Shown: positions 9,452 through 18,317 of the stretch, one piece after another | Layout of the letters: each line of letters opens with the position of its first letter | Numbering within the stretch: position 1 is the stretch's first letter | From: Parapedobacter indicus | Lineage (GTDB): Bacteria; Bacteroidota; Bacteroidia; Sphingobacteriales; Sphingobacteriaceae | Assembly (NCBI RefSeq): GCF_900113765.1 | Contig: NZ_FOQO01000002.1 | Span: 620,001 to 684,000 of the forward strand | Length of the DNA: 64,000 bases | Direction of reading: 5' to 3' | Translations under genes and position numbers: made by a program | Notes under the pieces: model-generated | Database searches by the model: none | Told to the model about the DNA's origin: nothing | Seen by the model: only the letters and a program-made list of their open reading frames with translations

Positions 9452-11836
9452 TTACATCGGTTCGTCAACACACGACGATATCCAATGAATCATTCCCTGT
9501 TTCTGCTCGCTGGTAAACCGGTTAAAACCCAGCGGTGTTTCTAAGCTGAGTGCGTCCTCCGCACCATATAATTGATACACACCCCGCGCTTCTTCCACAC
9601 ACTTCCGTAGCGCATCGGGATTGACATGCCGGTCTAGCGTCGGCGAGTTTATCCATACAGGTCTGGGTGCAACGGCTGCAATAATTTCGTTGAAATCTGT
9701 TGGGATATGATCTTCTTTACCGACAAAAAAACCAAGCCTGGGAAGCAAGCCATGCAAATGAGAAAACGCCAAAATACCCTCACGCTGCCCATCCCCCTGC
9801 ATATCTCGAAACGATGTGAAAGCACTGACCGCGGCAACTCCGGCTAGCCGATCATCCAATGCCGCTGTAAACAGGCCGACGGTTCCTCCCAGGGCATACC
9901 CAGCGATATAGATATGATCGGAATCGATAAAATCCAAGCTTTCTGCTGCATCAATAGCCGCGCGTGTATCCGCAACCATTTTACCGAGCTTTGACCACCG
10001 TGGATATCGCTCATAAAATAACGTACCCTCGTCAATCCGTTCTCCGTACCCTAACAGATCAATTGCCAGCACAGCGACTCCCTTCGAAAGGAATCCCTCA
10101 AACAGGTCGCGGTATCTCATCCCGAATCCCGTATTTGCATAGTCGTGTAAAAAAATAACAACCGGCAACTTTGCCCGGTTTCCGAATTTCATACCACCGG
10201 ATTCGTCAACGGGGTAGTACAGTGAGGCAAAAAGGTTATCGCCTACAGCGTTCGAGTAAGGCCCCAAACTTTGCTTTTTACCATTGCGAACGACCGGTCG
10301 ATCAATGAGTTTACTCAGGTAATCTTCCGCGGGCACCAATTGCTTCAACGAGTCGCCTTTCAAACCCGGAGGCTCTTCTCCCAACAGCCATTGAACTCGC
10401 TCCCGGACTTCTTGCTTCGTTTGATTCCAATCCAACGTATTTACGAAGGTCTTCTTTTCATCCAACAAACCAGGAGCCTGTGGAAATTGGTCGGGATTAA
10501 TTCGTTCCCCGCTAAGTTCCTTCCATTTATCAAAAGAATAATCGTATACCAGCTTGTTTTCCCACGGAAGTTGTCTGCGGCTGAATCGGATGTCAAGCCA
10601 GTCTATATAGGCTTCAATATCTCTTGCGGAAACGCTATGTCCGCCGTCGCGAAGGCGGACACCCACATTGTTTGGCGCACCTAAAAACGCGTATACGCGT
10701 TTTACAGACTTAAAATTTTGCTCGATCGCCCACGGATCGCCCCCGCCACCTTCTCTTACGGAGGAACTCATCAGTAAGGCATTGGGAGCTATCAGCGCCA
10801 TCAATGAGTTCTGATCGATGGGAAGTTGGTGCTCACGTCCCGCATAAAAGCGCAAACGAGGGTGCAACCACTGCGGCCGAATGGAGCACAGGAAATCGAT
10901 GGATTCGTTGTCATACCGTTCGTCCGTATATCGATAAGGAATCTCTCCACCTGTGCCTCCGCTGCTGCTAATCACCGCTGTAATTCTGGGATCAAACGCC
11001 GCAGCAAATAGCGATTGCTTTCCATTTCGTGAGTGGCCTGCCAGTGCGATCTGTTGTTTGTTGACCTCTTCGCGCGTGTATAGATAGTCAACTGCTCGTT
11101 GCGCTCCCCAAGCGCGAGTCATCAAGATGCTCCAATCGTATTGGGGATATAATTTTTGATACGACTCCGTATCGTCGTTGATATCCGCACCAGCATATAG
11201 ACATCCGATATATCCCCGTCGCACTGCAATTTTAGCCCAGACCCGGTGATTCCATTGTGACATAAAAACCGGGAATGGTCCTTTGCCGGGGGGTATCAAC
11301 AATTCAAGGGTAAGCTTAGCCGCTTCTGACTCACCAAACCGCAACTCCACCTGCTGTATTTTCACACCGTTCTCCGATCGCTCCGATAAGATGTGTGCCC
11401 GTAAATTATTGGGAGGAGGGGGAAACGTCCCCGAAAACAAATGTTTCACTTGCTCACCTATCCAAGCCTTCTTTTTTTTCCAATCGGCTAGGCTTTCAAT
11501 CCGTTGACTTTGTCCGTTTTCTTCCCACATCAAAGGATCAGGTAAAAACGCATTGACGGGCAACGTATCAAAGTCCGGAGGTAATTCCCCGGTACGTTGC
11601 TGCCAATCATCCCACGTACTATCCCGATAGCTAAGCCTTACGAAAGAAGAAAATACGTCGCGCGGCCTATTCGTTGGATGCGGATACCGAATTAATCGCA
11701 GTTGCTCCAAATACGCTTTCCGTTTGGTTGTATCGGTCTGCGCACACACTTCCCACGCGTTCTGTAAGAACACAACAAGCAGTGTCAGCTTAAAAATTGC
11801 CGATTTTAATTGATAAATGTATAGTTGGCAAACCAT
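9452..11836 (-). CDS. Two-domain alpha/beta hydrolase, CE15 glucuronoyl-esterase-like first half
   Basis: A 794-residue exported protein with two tandem alpha/beta-hydrolase domains. The hydrophobic export signal spans about residues 10-33. Domain 1 (about 100-430) has the nucleophile motif GHSRNGK (S269), LPIDQNSLMALIAP and RDGGHS with a likely catalytic His, matching the carbohydrate esterase 15 pattern of 4-O-methyl-glucuronoyl methylesterases. Domain 2 (about 470-790) resembles acetyl-xylan-esterase or dienelactone-hydrolase-like enzymes but its nucleophile elbow reads GYALGG: codon 648 is GCC (Ala) where Ser is expected. Domain 2 therefore looks non-catalytic. The gene lies 36 bases after the Gfo/Idh gene and 20 bases before the sigma gene. 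Probable role: removing ester groups from a uronic-acid-bearing glycan. Confidence 0.85.
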   Translation of the reverse strand: MVCQLYIYQLKSAIFKLTLLVVFLQNAWEVCAQTDTTKRKAYLEQLRLIRYPHPTNRPRDVFSSFVRLSYRDSTWDDWQQRTGELPPDFDTLPVNAFLPDPLMWEENGQSQRIESLADWKKKKAWIGEQVKHLFSGTFPPPPNNLRAHILSERSENGVKIQQVELRFGESEAAKLTLELLIPPGKGPFPVFMSQWNHRVWAKIAVRRGYIGCLYAGADINDDTESYQKLYPQYDWSILMTRAWGAQRAVDYLYTREEVNKQQIALAGHSRNGKQSLFAAAFDPRITAVISSSGGTGGEIPYRYTDERYDNESIDFLCSIRPQWLHPRLRFYAGREHQLPIDQNSLMALIAPNALLMSSSVREGGGGDPWAIEQNFKSVKRVYAFLGAPNNVGVRLRDGGHSVSARDIEAYIDWLDIRFSRRQLPWENKLVYDYSFDKWKELSGERINPDQFPQAPGLLDEKKTFVNTLDWNQTKQEVRERVQWLLGEEPPGLKGDSLKQLVPAEDYLSKLIDRPVVRNGKKQSLGPYSNAVGDNLFASLYYPVDESGGMKFGNRAKLPVVIFLHDYANTGFGMRYRDLFEGFLSKGVAVLAIDLLGYGERIDEGTLFYERYPRWSKLGKMVADTRAAIDAAESLDFIDSDHIYIAGYALGGTVGLFTAALDDRLAGVAAVSAFTSFRDMQGDGQREGILAFSHLHGLLPRLGFFVGKEDHIPTDFNEIIAAVAPRPVWINSPTLDRHVNPDALRKCVEEARGVYQLYGAEDALSLETPLGFNRFTSEQKQGMIHWISSCVDEPM

Positions 11837-11871
11837 AGCTTCGAAATTATGCGCTAGCGGCTACCGCTTCC

Positions 11872-12861
11872 TTAACCAAGCTCTGCCAATGCCACTTTGG
11901 CACCACCTCGGGCCTTACTGAGATCAGCGGCCGTCATAAACCGATAAATCTCCAACGTTTCGTTTGCATCCACTGGAGATTGTCCTGAGTCAAAAAATTC
12001 AATAATCTTGCTCAATAATGTATCGTATCCCTTATAGGGGCCCAACGTCAGATCTCCCTGCTCTCCATAGGCTGTGCCGCCGTATGTATGCTTACCTGTA
12101 CGCGTACCCCGGAACGTACCGATACGACCGTCCGCCCAAGTGCCCACCACGATATCCGTACCTTCGGTATGGACACGACTTAGTTCTTTGCATCCAACTC
12201 CCATCAAGGCAATCAGCGATTCCACACCATGGATTCCATACCAAAATAAATCAGGATGATGAGGTTCAATCGTCGCCGGGCTATACGTATCCGCTCCTAA
12301 GATTTTACCTATTTTACCGTTAATAGCGTCCTGAATCGTGCCCATGTACCGCAGCGATGACGTGGAAAAAACCGGAACGTTACGCTTTTCAGCCAAGTTG
12401 TAGATTTTCCGAACATCTTCGAATGAAGCCGCTACCGGCTTATCAATAAACACCGGTTTCCCCGCTTCGATAACTTCTATGGCCTGTTGCAACCTCGGAT
12501 TACCGTCGTTGGTCTCCAACAATACATAGTCAACTTCTGCTAACAACGTGCGAATGGAGTCAACAATCTTCACTCCATAGGGTTTAATTTGCTCAAGGTA
12601 ACCAGGGATTCGGCTGGTGCTGACTTCAATCGTACTTCCGTATGGGTAAGCCGCCGTCACCCGATAACCTGAATTGCTTAATGCACTTGAAGAATCGTTT
12701 AATCCTTTCGTAAATGCCATACTGTGTGACGTATCCAATCCAATAATCCCAACTCGCTTTCCTGATGCAGGCATCTGACCACTGACCGCCTTTGCATACC
12801 CTGCCATTCCAATACCGGCGGCCGCCAGTGATGCATTTGTGATAAATTTTCTTCTATCCAT
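11872..12861 (-). CDS. Gfo/Idh/MocA-family oxidoreductase with Tat signal
   Basis: A 329-residue NAD(P)-dependent sugar oxidoreductase. The N-terminus MDRRKFITNASLAAAG is a twin-arginine export signal, so it works in the periplasm with a prebound cofactor. The Rossmann part starts at VGIIGLDTSH (about residue 37) and the catalytic-lysine motif reads IDKPVAAS instead of the usual EKP. GIHGVESL (about 218) lies in the substrate pocket. It is short for the family, which usually runs 350-450 residues. Flanked closely by the BNR gene (27 bases) and the esterase gene (35 bases), it belongs to the same operon. Substrate unknown; oxidation of a sugar released by the neighbouring enzymes is inferred. 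Confidence 0.88.
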   Translation of the reverse strand: MDRRKFITNASLAAAGIGMAGYAKAVSGQMPASGKRVGIIGLDTSHSMAFTKGLNDSSSALSNSGYRVTAAYPYGSTIEVSTSRIPGYLEQIKPYGVKIVDSIRTLLAEVDYVLLETNDGNPRLQQAIEVIEAGKPVFIDKPVAASFEDVRKIYNLAEKRNVPVFSTSSLRYMGTIQDAINGKIGKILGADTYSPATIEPHHPDLFWYGIHGVESLIALMGVGCKELSRVHTEGTDIVVGTWADGRIGTFRGTRTGKHTYGGTAYGEQGDLTLGPYKGYDTLLSKIIEFFDSGQSPVDANETLEIYRFMTAADLSKARGGAKVALAELG

Positions 12862-12888
12862 GATGTATTTATATTATATTTAAATGTA

Positions 12889-14271
12889 CTATTCCTTTTC
12901 TCGATTCGACCTGTGAATGCGCAACATCGTATCAAATTTTGTATAATGGTTGTAGTGTCCTGTCATCCATAAAACAACCGGCGGTCTACCTGCTGGTAAT
13001 TTTACGGCATAAGGCCGCACATTATGGGTGGATGAATGAACGGTGAGCGGAGTGGTGTCCCATCCGGTCGTCCCTTTCTTCCAGTGCTCCAATTCAAAAT
13101 AGCCACCTATTTCACGCGATAGATAGACACTACTTACATCGCTGTGGTCAATGACAAGACCTCCCGAATAATGCGGTTCCCTAACCGCTTCGCCTGGCGC
13201 CACTCGCGGCATCCACCCCCCCGCTTTGCAAATTTCCTCATCCATCCATCGGTCGCCGTCCCACGAGGCGTAGTGATATCGATGATCCGTGTCTTCCGGA
13301 AATGTCGTATAACAAACAACCGGTTTGCCGTCGTCGCCCAAAGCCACGTCAGCTATCCAACTCCGCACTCCGTTTTGCTTCCCATCGTAAACTTTGTCAA
13401 CTGATTCCCGCAAAATAGGCAGTTGATCCATCTTTGTTAGGAGGCGACCATCGGTTTGATAAAATACTCCTTTTTCATAATACATATGATAAACCGAATT
13501 GGTCGGCTCCACACCGGGATGACCATCTGTGAAAACCAGGTCAATTCGGCTAAGGCCGTCTGAGCTGACTTTTAGATACGGGCGATTTTTGGTCCCTTTA
13601 CTCGCAATGAGCACGTGGGGTTCGCTCCACGTATCGCCTTGGTCGTCGCTATATGCAAAAGTTTGCTGCCAATCGCTCCCTCTCCAAAAGACATAAATCC
13701 GGTTTTGTTCCCCGGCTAGCATAACCGGATGAGAATACGTGATGCGATCTCCCCCAAATGGAATGATCCGTTCGTCGCTCCACTCACGAATATCTGCTGG
13801 CCTTTTACTTTTGCGCATAAAAAAACGCCCATTATGCTCCGTATAAAAAACAAGGATATGGCCGTCCGGAAGAATAAGTATCGAAGGTACATTGTGGTCA
13901 TCCACTTGTAATCTTTCGTGCAGCACAAACGTAGTTATCTCATGCGTCAGAAAATCATTGGCGCCGATGACCACATCTCCCTGACTGCTGATGTATCCAA
14001 AATAGACTTGTTCATGTGTCCCTGCATGGTAAACGGCTCTTGGATCAGAAAACCAGCACCATGCTGCGTCATGAGAAACGATTGGATAATCTTCTCCCGA
14101 GCGCTGAGCAAATCCGCTGACGGCGCTTAAAAGCAGAACCGCAAATAGCAACATCGTTAGAGCCGGTTTCCCCGCCATCGAAGTTCCTTTACCGGAGATC
14201 ATTGGAGAGGCGACCATTCCAACACCTAATACGGAACTACTGACAATAAACTTTCTCCTAGAAATGTCCAT
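12889..14271 (-). CDS. BNR_4 beta-propeller protein with stacked Tat and Sec signals
   Basis: A 460-residue exported protein of the BNR_4 (seven-bladed propeller) type. Recognisable blades include DDHNVPSILILPDGHILVFY, TYSHPVML, FAYSDDQGDTWSEPHVLI and VALGDDGKPVVCYT. This fold includes several polysaccharide lyase families, among them ulvan lyases, but I cannot confirm catalytic residues. The N-terminus is odd: residues 1-30 form a Tat signal (MDISRRKFIVSSSVLGVGMV) and residues 37-55 form a second, Sec-type signal (ALTMLLFAVLLLSAVSGFAQ). The mature domain follows directly. An original start may have been Met32 (14178) or Met40 (14154), with the Tat segment joined by deletion of an upstream gene. 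First gene of the esterase-sigma operon, 215 bases downstream of the LacI gene. Confidence 0.82.
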   Translation of the reverse strand: MDISRRKFIVSSSVLGVGMVASPMISGKGTSMAGKPALTMLLFAVLLLSAVSGFAQRSGEDYPIVSHDAAWCWFSDPRAVYHAGTHEQVYFGYISSQGDVVIGANDFLTHEITTFVLHERLQVDDHNVPSILILPDGHILVFYTEHNGRFFMRKSKRPADIREWSDERIIPFGGDRITYSHPVMLAGEQNRIYVFWRGSDWQQTFAYSDDQGDTWSEPHVLIASKGTKNRPYLKVSSDGLSRIDLVFTDGHPGVEPTNSVYHMYYEKGVFYQTDGRLLTKMDQLPILRESVDKVYDGKQNGVRSWIADVALGDDGKPVVCYTTFPEDTDHRYHYASWDGDRWMDEEICKAGGWMPRVAPGEAVREPHYSGGLVIDHSDVSSVYLSREIGGYFELEHWKKGTTGWDTTPLTVHSSTHNVRPYAVKLPAGRPPVVLWMTGHYNHYTKFDTMLRIHRSNREKE

Positions 14272-14360
14272 AATCGTTAATTATACCCTTCGTTTTGTTG
14301 CAATACATCCGACCTAACCTCTGCGTGTACGCACCCGCAATCCGTGAAAATAAAAGATGG

Positions 14361-14374
14361 CGAAGCACGCTTCG
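14361..14374. promoter_or_regulatory. Palindrome upstream of the BNR gene, possible LacI-type operator
   Basis: CGAAGC-AC-GCTTCG, two perfect 6-bp arms around a 2-bp centre, lies about 90 bases before the BNR start in the gap after the LacI-family gene. A smaller inverted repeat, TGCGT-GT-ACGCA, sits at 14322-14333. Size and position suit a dimeric regulator such as the adjacent LacI protein. No footprint or second copy supports it. Confidence 0.35.
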
Positions 14375-14486
14375 ATTTCATTTGCTCCTTAGCCCAATTT
14401 GATAATTTGTTTATAATCGTATCGGTAACGTACCCGCTAAATAAGCGAATCCATTTTGAATTTGCAAGACTTTTTATGGAATCAAG

Positions 14487-15566
14487 TCAATTTTTATAAA
14501 ACTCAAAATTTTCTTTTGTGATAATATCAATCGGCATATATTGCTCCTTTTCAATCTTCCTATCTGCCACCACATGCTGAAATAACGACATAATACCCAA
14601 ATATCCTTGCTCCTCGGGTTTTTGACCAATAAGAAAATCAATCGTGCCATCTTTTAAATAGTTGATATTTTCTTCAGACAAATCATATCCAATCAGGATT
14701 TGATGGTGCAGTGCGGTGCCGCGAAGATATTTTGCAACGCTCTTTACTCGGGAGTTGGTAACAAAAAAGGCATCTATATCCGTATGCGTTTTTAGGAAAT
14801 CATCCAGGAGACTACTGACAGACTCATCGGTTGTGTTGGTGATATCTATCTTTTCAATGGTAATACGGGCTTCGGAAGTGTTGGTATCTTCGATGTAATG
14901 CCGAAAACCTTCTTCTTTACGAAGCAGGTGGTGATAGGCATCGATTTCCTTGGATATATTGATGATCAACACTTTTCCCTGCTTCAATCCAAATCGAACG
15001 AGTTGACCGGCTTGGTAGCCACTCTTATATAAGTGAGGACCAATGTAAGTAAGGCTGTTCTTGCTTGGCACGTCAGAATTGATAAATACATAGGGAATTT
15101 GCCGGTCTTGACAGATCGAAGCAAAATTAGCTGCTTCTTCAATAAACGAAGGAGCCACAATGATGCCATCATAATTATCTTGGGCGATGCTACTGACATG
15201 TTTGACAAACGTACTTTTATCATTGAGATCAAACAGATATCTATCCAAGAAAATACCATATTGTTTGATTTCCTGATAGCCACGCTCTAGACCGTCCAAT
15301 GATGCTTTCCAGTAATCGGTTTCCCGGGCATTGGGAATTAAAAAAGCAAAGCGATTCGTCTTCTTCGAGGCCAGCCGACTCGCCAGAATATTAGGCTGGA
15401 ATCCAATTTCTTTAATAATCTCATTGATTTTCGCCCGGGTAGTCTCCGAGACACCTTTCCGATTGTGGATAACACGGTCAACCGTAGCTATTGAAACGTT
15501 AGCCCGTCTCGCTATTTCTTTCACGCCAGAAAGATGTCCCGTTGGTTGTCTTTTTTTCAAGCTCAT
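14487..15566 (-). CDS. LacI-family transcriptional regulator
   Basis: A 359-residue sugar-responsive DNA-binding regulator. The LacI helix-turn-helix spans residues 15-67 (VKEIARRANVSIATVDRVIH, then the hinge region GFQPNILASRLAS). Residues 72-345 are a periplasmic-binding-protein-like sensor domain of the ribose/galactose type (TRFAFLIPN-like start, DNYDGIIVAPSF, LIGYDLSEENINYLKDG). It is the first gene of the minus-strand PUL, 215 bases upstream of the BNR gene, so it probably controls the esterase/oxidoreductase genes in response to a breakdown product. A LacI protein together with an ECF sigma/FecR pair gives the locus two layers of control. The start ATG is fixed by a promoter box 8 bases upstream. 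Confidence 0.94.
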   Translation of the reverse strand: MSLKKRQPTGHLSGVKEIARRANVSIATVDRVIHNRKGVSETTRAKINEIIKEIGFQPNILASRLASKKTNRFAFLIPNARETDYWKASLDGLERGYQEIKQYGIFLDRYLFDLNDKSTFVKHVSSIAQDNYDGIIVAPSFIEEAANFASICQDRQIPYVFINSDVPSKNSLTYIGPHLYKSGYQAGQLVRFGLKQGKVLIINISKEIDAYHHLLRKEEGFRHYIEDTNTSEARITIEKIDITNTTDESVSSLLDDFLKTHTDIDAFFVTNSRVKSVAKYLRGTALHHQILIGYDLSEENINYLKDGTIDFLIGQKPEEQGYLGIMSLFQHVVADRKIEKEQYMPIDIITKENFEFYKN

Positions 15567-15574
15567 AATAATGC

Positions 15575-15582
15575 CAAAAATA
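15575..15582 (-). promoter_or_regulatory. Bacteroidota -7 box for the LacI-type gene
   Basis: Read on the minus strand the sequence is TATTTTTG (consensus TAnnTTTG), 8 bases before the ATG at 15566. The -33 region is T-rich but lacks a clean TTTG. A transcript from here would have a very short leader. Confidence 0.45.
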
Positions 15583-15741
15583 ACTGATTTGTTGAATTTC
15601 TAAAATGGCGGATATAGTCTGCTTGCTTATCCTACCGAGAGTCAGCGTTTTTTAATGTTTCCGGCCAGTCTCAAGAAAGCTTTCTCAATAGCCGTTTTAA
15701 AAAATTGAATCAGATTTTAGATGCCGGATAAAATACAGCTA

Positions 15742-15799
15742 TTTTCATCGTATTTTTTATCGTATTTTCATCGAATAATAACGATGAAAACACGATGAA
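15742..15799. repeat. Cluster of TTTTCATCG direct and inverted repeats
   Basis: TTTTCATCG occurs at 15742-15750 and 15765-15773, a variant TTTTTTATCG at 15753-15762, and the reverse form CGATGAAAA at 15782-15790 with a shortened CGATGAA at 15793-15799. The copies at 15765-15773 and 15782-15790 form a perfect 9-bp inverted repeat around AATAATAA. It lies in the divergent promoter region, 160-230 bases from either gene. It may be a multi-site operator or a terminator-like structure. Confidence 0.55.
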
Positions 15800-15938
15800 T
15801 TTATGATATAATTACGTTTAATGATAAAGTTATAATCAACTTTGATTAAGTTTTAAAAAGTAACTTTTTAAAATACATCCTCAAAACATCTAGGTTACTT
15901 CCCCCGTCGCGGGGTGGTACATTGCGTAAAATTTTCGA

Positions 15939-15946
15939 TATTTTTG
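15939..15946 (+). promoter_or_regulatory. Bacteroidota -7 box for msrC
   Basis: TATTTTTG lies 24 bases before the ATG at 15971 and inside the longer open frame, which supports starting msrC at 15971 rather than at an upstream codon. The -33 element is weak. Confidence 0.4.
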
Positions 15947-15970
15947 TCCGATTATCAGTTCTTATTTACT

Positions 15971-16465
15971 ATGGCAGAAGAATTCTACGTAACAGCGGGA
16001 ACCAAAGAAGAGCAATATCAGGCGTTATTGCCCCAGATTGATGCGTTGATTGCCGGAGAGCGCGATCTGATTGCCAATATGGCCAACCTATCTGCGGTAC
16101 TCAAGGCGCAGTTCGATTTCTTTTGGGTAGGTTTTTATTTGGTTAGGAAGGATGAATTGGTACTCGGCCCTTTCCAAGGCCCTCTGGCTTGCACACGTAT
16201 TGGTAAGGGCAAAGGCGTATGCGGCCGGGCCTGGGAACAACAGGAGATACTCGTCGTACCGGATGTGAATGCCTTCCCCGGTCACATTGCATGCAGTTCA
16301 CAATCAAATTCGGAGCTAGTAATACCGCTCATGAAGGAAGGGGCCGTCATTGGCGTATTGGACGTAGACAGTGAGTACCTCGACTACTTTGACGAAGTGG
16401 ATGTGCGCTACTTGCAACGGATCGCGGAACGATTAACGGGCTGTATCCAACTGAAGCCTATATAA
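15971..16465 (+). CDS. msrC: Free methionine-(R)-sulfoxide reductase, GAF-fold
   Basis: Reduces free methionine-R-sulfoxide in the cytosol, a repair and antioxidant function. The product is 164 residues of a single GAF domain. Three cysteines, C74 (PLACTR), C84 (GKGVCGRA) and C108 (GHIACSS), have the 10- and 24-residue spacing of the E. coli enzyme (C84, C94, C118), so the catalytic and resolving set is complete. SNSELVIPL and GVLDVDSEYLDYF complete the family signature. I start at the ATG at 15971; the open frame extends 19 codons upstream but a promoter box lies there. The last 33 bases overlap the 3' end of the convergent ABC exporter gene. Confidence 0.93.
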   Translation: MAEEFYVTAGTKEEQYQALLPQIDALIAGERDLIANMANLSAVLKAQFDFFWVGFYLVRKDELVLGPFQGPLACTRIGKGKGVCGRAWEQQEILVVPDVNAFPGHIACSSQSNSELVIPLMKEGAVIGVLDVDSEYLDYFDEVDVRYLQRIAERLTGCIQLKPI

Positions 16466-18262
16466 ATGATGGTACAGTCCATCTCCTTTTTCCATCAGCT
16501 CTTCATGCGTGCCGGAGGCCACCACCTGTCCACATTCGACCACCACGATTTGATTGGCCTCACGGATGGTAGAAAGGCGATGGGCAATGATGATAGACGT
16601 ACGGTTTTTCATCAACTCTTCCAACGCTTGTTGTACCTGACGTTCGGATTCCGAATCGAGCGAAGAAGTTGCTTCATCCAAAATCAAAATGGCGGGATCT
16701 TTGAGCAATGCCCGTGCGATAGCAATCCGTTGTCGTTGCCCGCCGGACAATTTTACGCCACGCTCCCCCACGACGGTATCATATCCTTCGGGGAAATCCA
16801 TGATAAAATCATGTGCATTTGCGCGTTCAGCAGCGGTGATGATTTCGTCAGCGTCGGCTGAAAGACGGCCATACGCAATATTTTCACGAATGGTTCCACC
16901 AAAAAGCAGCACATCTTGAGGCACGATGGCCACCTGGCTACGAATATCAGTCAATGGGTAGTTGTCAGCTTCGCGGCCATCGAACAAAATACGTCCGCTA
17001 TCTGGTTTGTAAAATTGCAACACCAATGCGGCGATGGTCGACTTACCCGTGCCACTTGGTCCTACAATCGCTATTTTCTCACCCGCCTGTGCCTTAAATG
17101 AAACATTTTTCAGCACAGTAATCTCCCTGCGCGAAGGATAGGAAAAGGTAACGTTTTCGAAGGCAATAGTTCCCTTTATGGGATTTTTAATCGCCTTTTC
17201 TTCTTCCAGCAAACCGACATCTTCCTGTTGTTCGTCAAGAATTTCGATGACCCGCTCACTTGCGCCGATTGCTTTCTGAATATTCGCGTATAGTTCCGGA
17301 AAACTACCCATGGAACCGGCTACAAATATGGAATACAGTATATAGGTGGTCAAATCGCCCACCGAAATACTACCTGCGGCAACCAAAGACGACCCATACC
17401 AAATAACGGCAACCACCGCACCGAAGAGGCAAAAAATAATAAACGAGGCAAAGATGCCGCGATACGTAGCACCCTTGACAGCAATTTTGACAACGGCGTC
17501 AAGCGTACGGGAATAACGTGACGCTTCATAAGCTTCATTAACAAAGGCCTTGACGTTGCTGATGCCCTGCAAGGTTTCCTGAACCACGGTGTTGGATTCG
17601 GCGAGCTTGTCTTGTGCTTTGCGGGAAAGCTTTCGGATATACCTGCCGAAAATGACGGCAACAACCACCAATATGGGCAGAATGCTCAAATTGAGTAGCG
17701 TGAGCTTGGCGGAAACAATGAATAACCAGCACACTCCGCCGATCAATAAAATGATCTGCCGAATCATTTCTGCCACCGTCGTCGTCATGGTATCTTGTAT
17801 CTGTGCCAAATCGGCCGACAGGCGGCTGTTGAGTTCGCCTACCCTCCGGTTAGCAAAAAAATCAAGGGGAAACGTAATCAGGTTGTAATAGGAATCACGA
17901 CGAATGTCTGCGAGCGACTTTTCTGCGACTTCGACGAAAAGACGTATCCGGAAAAAAGATACCACGGATTGGACAAACAGGATCAAGAAAGAAATCGCAC
18001 CGATCGTATGGATCTCGACTGCAAGCCAGTCGTATTTCACTTTACCCTGGGCCGCATCAATCATGGCTCCGAGCAAGGCAGGAAAAGTAAGTGCAGTAAG
18101 GCTTGACAAAAACAAAAATACCATCCCCACGATGAATTTCGTCCGGTAAGGTCTTAGGTAGGCTAGTAGTTTAGCTGCTTTTCTGAGTGTTGTCTTTGTA
18201 AGTTTCGGTTTGGGTAGGTCCTCCGATGGCGTATCCCCACTATTTAACCGTTGTCTTGCCAT
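16433..18262 (-). CDS. ABC exporter, fused permease-ATPase (MsbA/BmrA type)
   Basis: A 609-residue half-transporter working as a homodimer in the inner membrane. The transmembrane domain of six helices covers about residues 38-330. The ATPase domain follows with Walker A GPSGTGKS (about 405), the Q-loop VPQDVLLFGG, signature LSGGQRQR, Walker B ILILDEATSSLD and H-loop AHRLSTI. Substrate is not predictable: lipids or drugs are typical. Its 3' end overlaps msrC by 33 bases on the opposite strand. Its ATG follows a good promoter box (18288-18295). Confidence 0.93.
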   Translation of the reverse strand: MARQRLNSGDTPSEDLPKPKLTKTTLRKAAKLLAYLRPYRTKFIVGMVFLFLSSLTALTFPALLGAMIDAAQGKVKYDWLAVEIHTIGAISFLILFVQSVVSFFRIRLFVEVAEKSLADIRRDSYYNLITFPLDFFANRRVGELNSRLSADLAQIQDTMTTTVAEMIRQIILLIGGVCWLFIVSAKLTLLNLSILPILVVVAVIFGRYIRKLSRKAQDKLAESNTVVQETLQGISNVKAFVNEAYEASRYSRTLDAVVKIAVKGATYRGIFASFIIFCLFGAVVAVIWYGSSLVAAGSISVGDLTTYILYSIFVAGSMGSFPELYANIQKAIGASERVIEILDEQQEDVGLLEEEKAIKNPIKGTIAFENVTFSYPSRREITVLKNVSFKAQAGEKIAIVGPSGTGKSTIAALVLQFYKPDSGRILFDGREADNYPLTDIRSQVAIVPQDVLLFGGTIRENIAYGRLSADADEIITAAERANAHDFIMDFPEGYDTVVGERGVKLSGGQRQRIAIARALLKDPAILILDEATSSLDSESERQVQQALEELMKNRTSIIIAHRLSTIREANQIVVVECGQVVASGTHEELMEKGDGLYHHLYRLQLDTAR

Positions 18263-18287
18263 GTCCTATAATTAAAAACTATAGGGG

Positions 18288-18295
18288 CAAAAGTA
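18288..18295 (-). promoter_or_regulatory. Bacteroidota -7 box for the ABC exporter
   Basis: Minus-strand TACTTTTG (TAnnTTTG consensus) 25 bases before the ATG at 18262. The leader that follows contains CCTATA and TATAGG arms that could pair just before the start codon. Confidence 0.5.
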
Positions 18296-18317
18296 ATGAC
18301 AATAACGCGGTCACTTA

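Larger units (their letters stand above)
15567..15970. other. 404-bp divergent intergenic region between lacI-type gene and msrC
   Basis: No credible coding frame. It holds the promoter boxes of both divergent genes, an AT-rich core with a cluster of TTTTCATCG repeats (15742-15799), and a short GC hairpin CCCCG-TCG-CGGGG at 15902-15914 with no T-tract after it. Short runs of TTTTTAATG and TTTTAAAAA are low-complexity only. Confidence 0.6.

Noticed and set aside
15902-15914. GC hairpin as intrinsic terminator
   Set aside because: Perfect 5-bp stem but no T-run on either strand.
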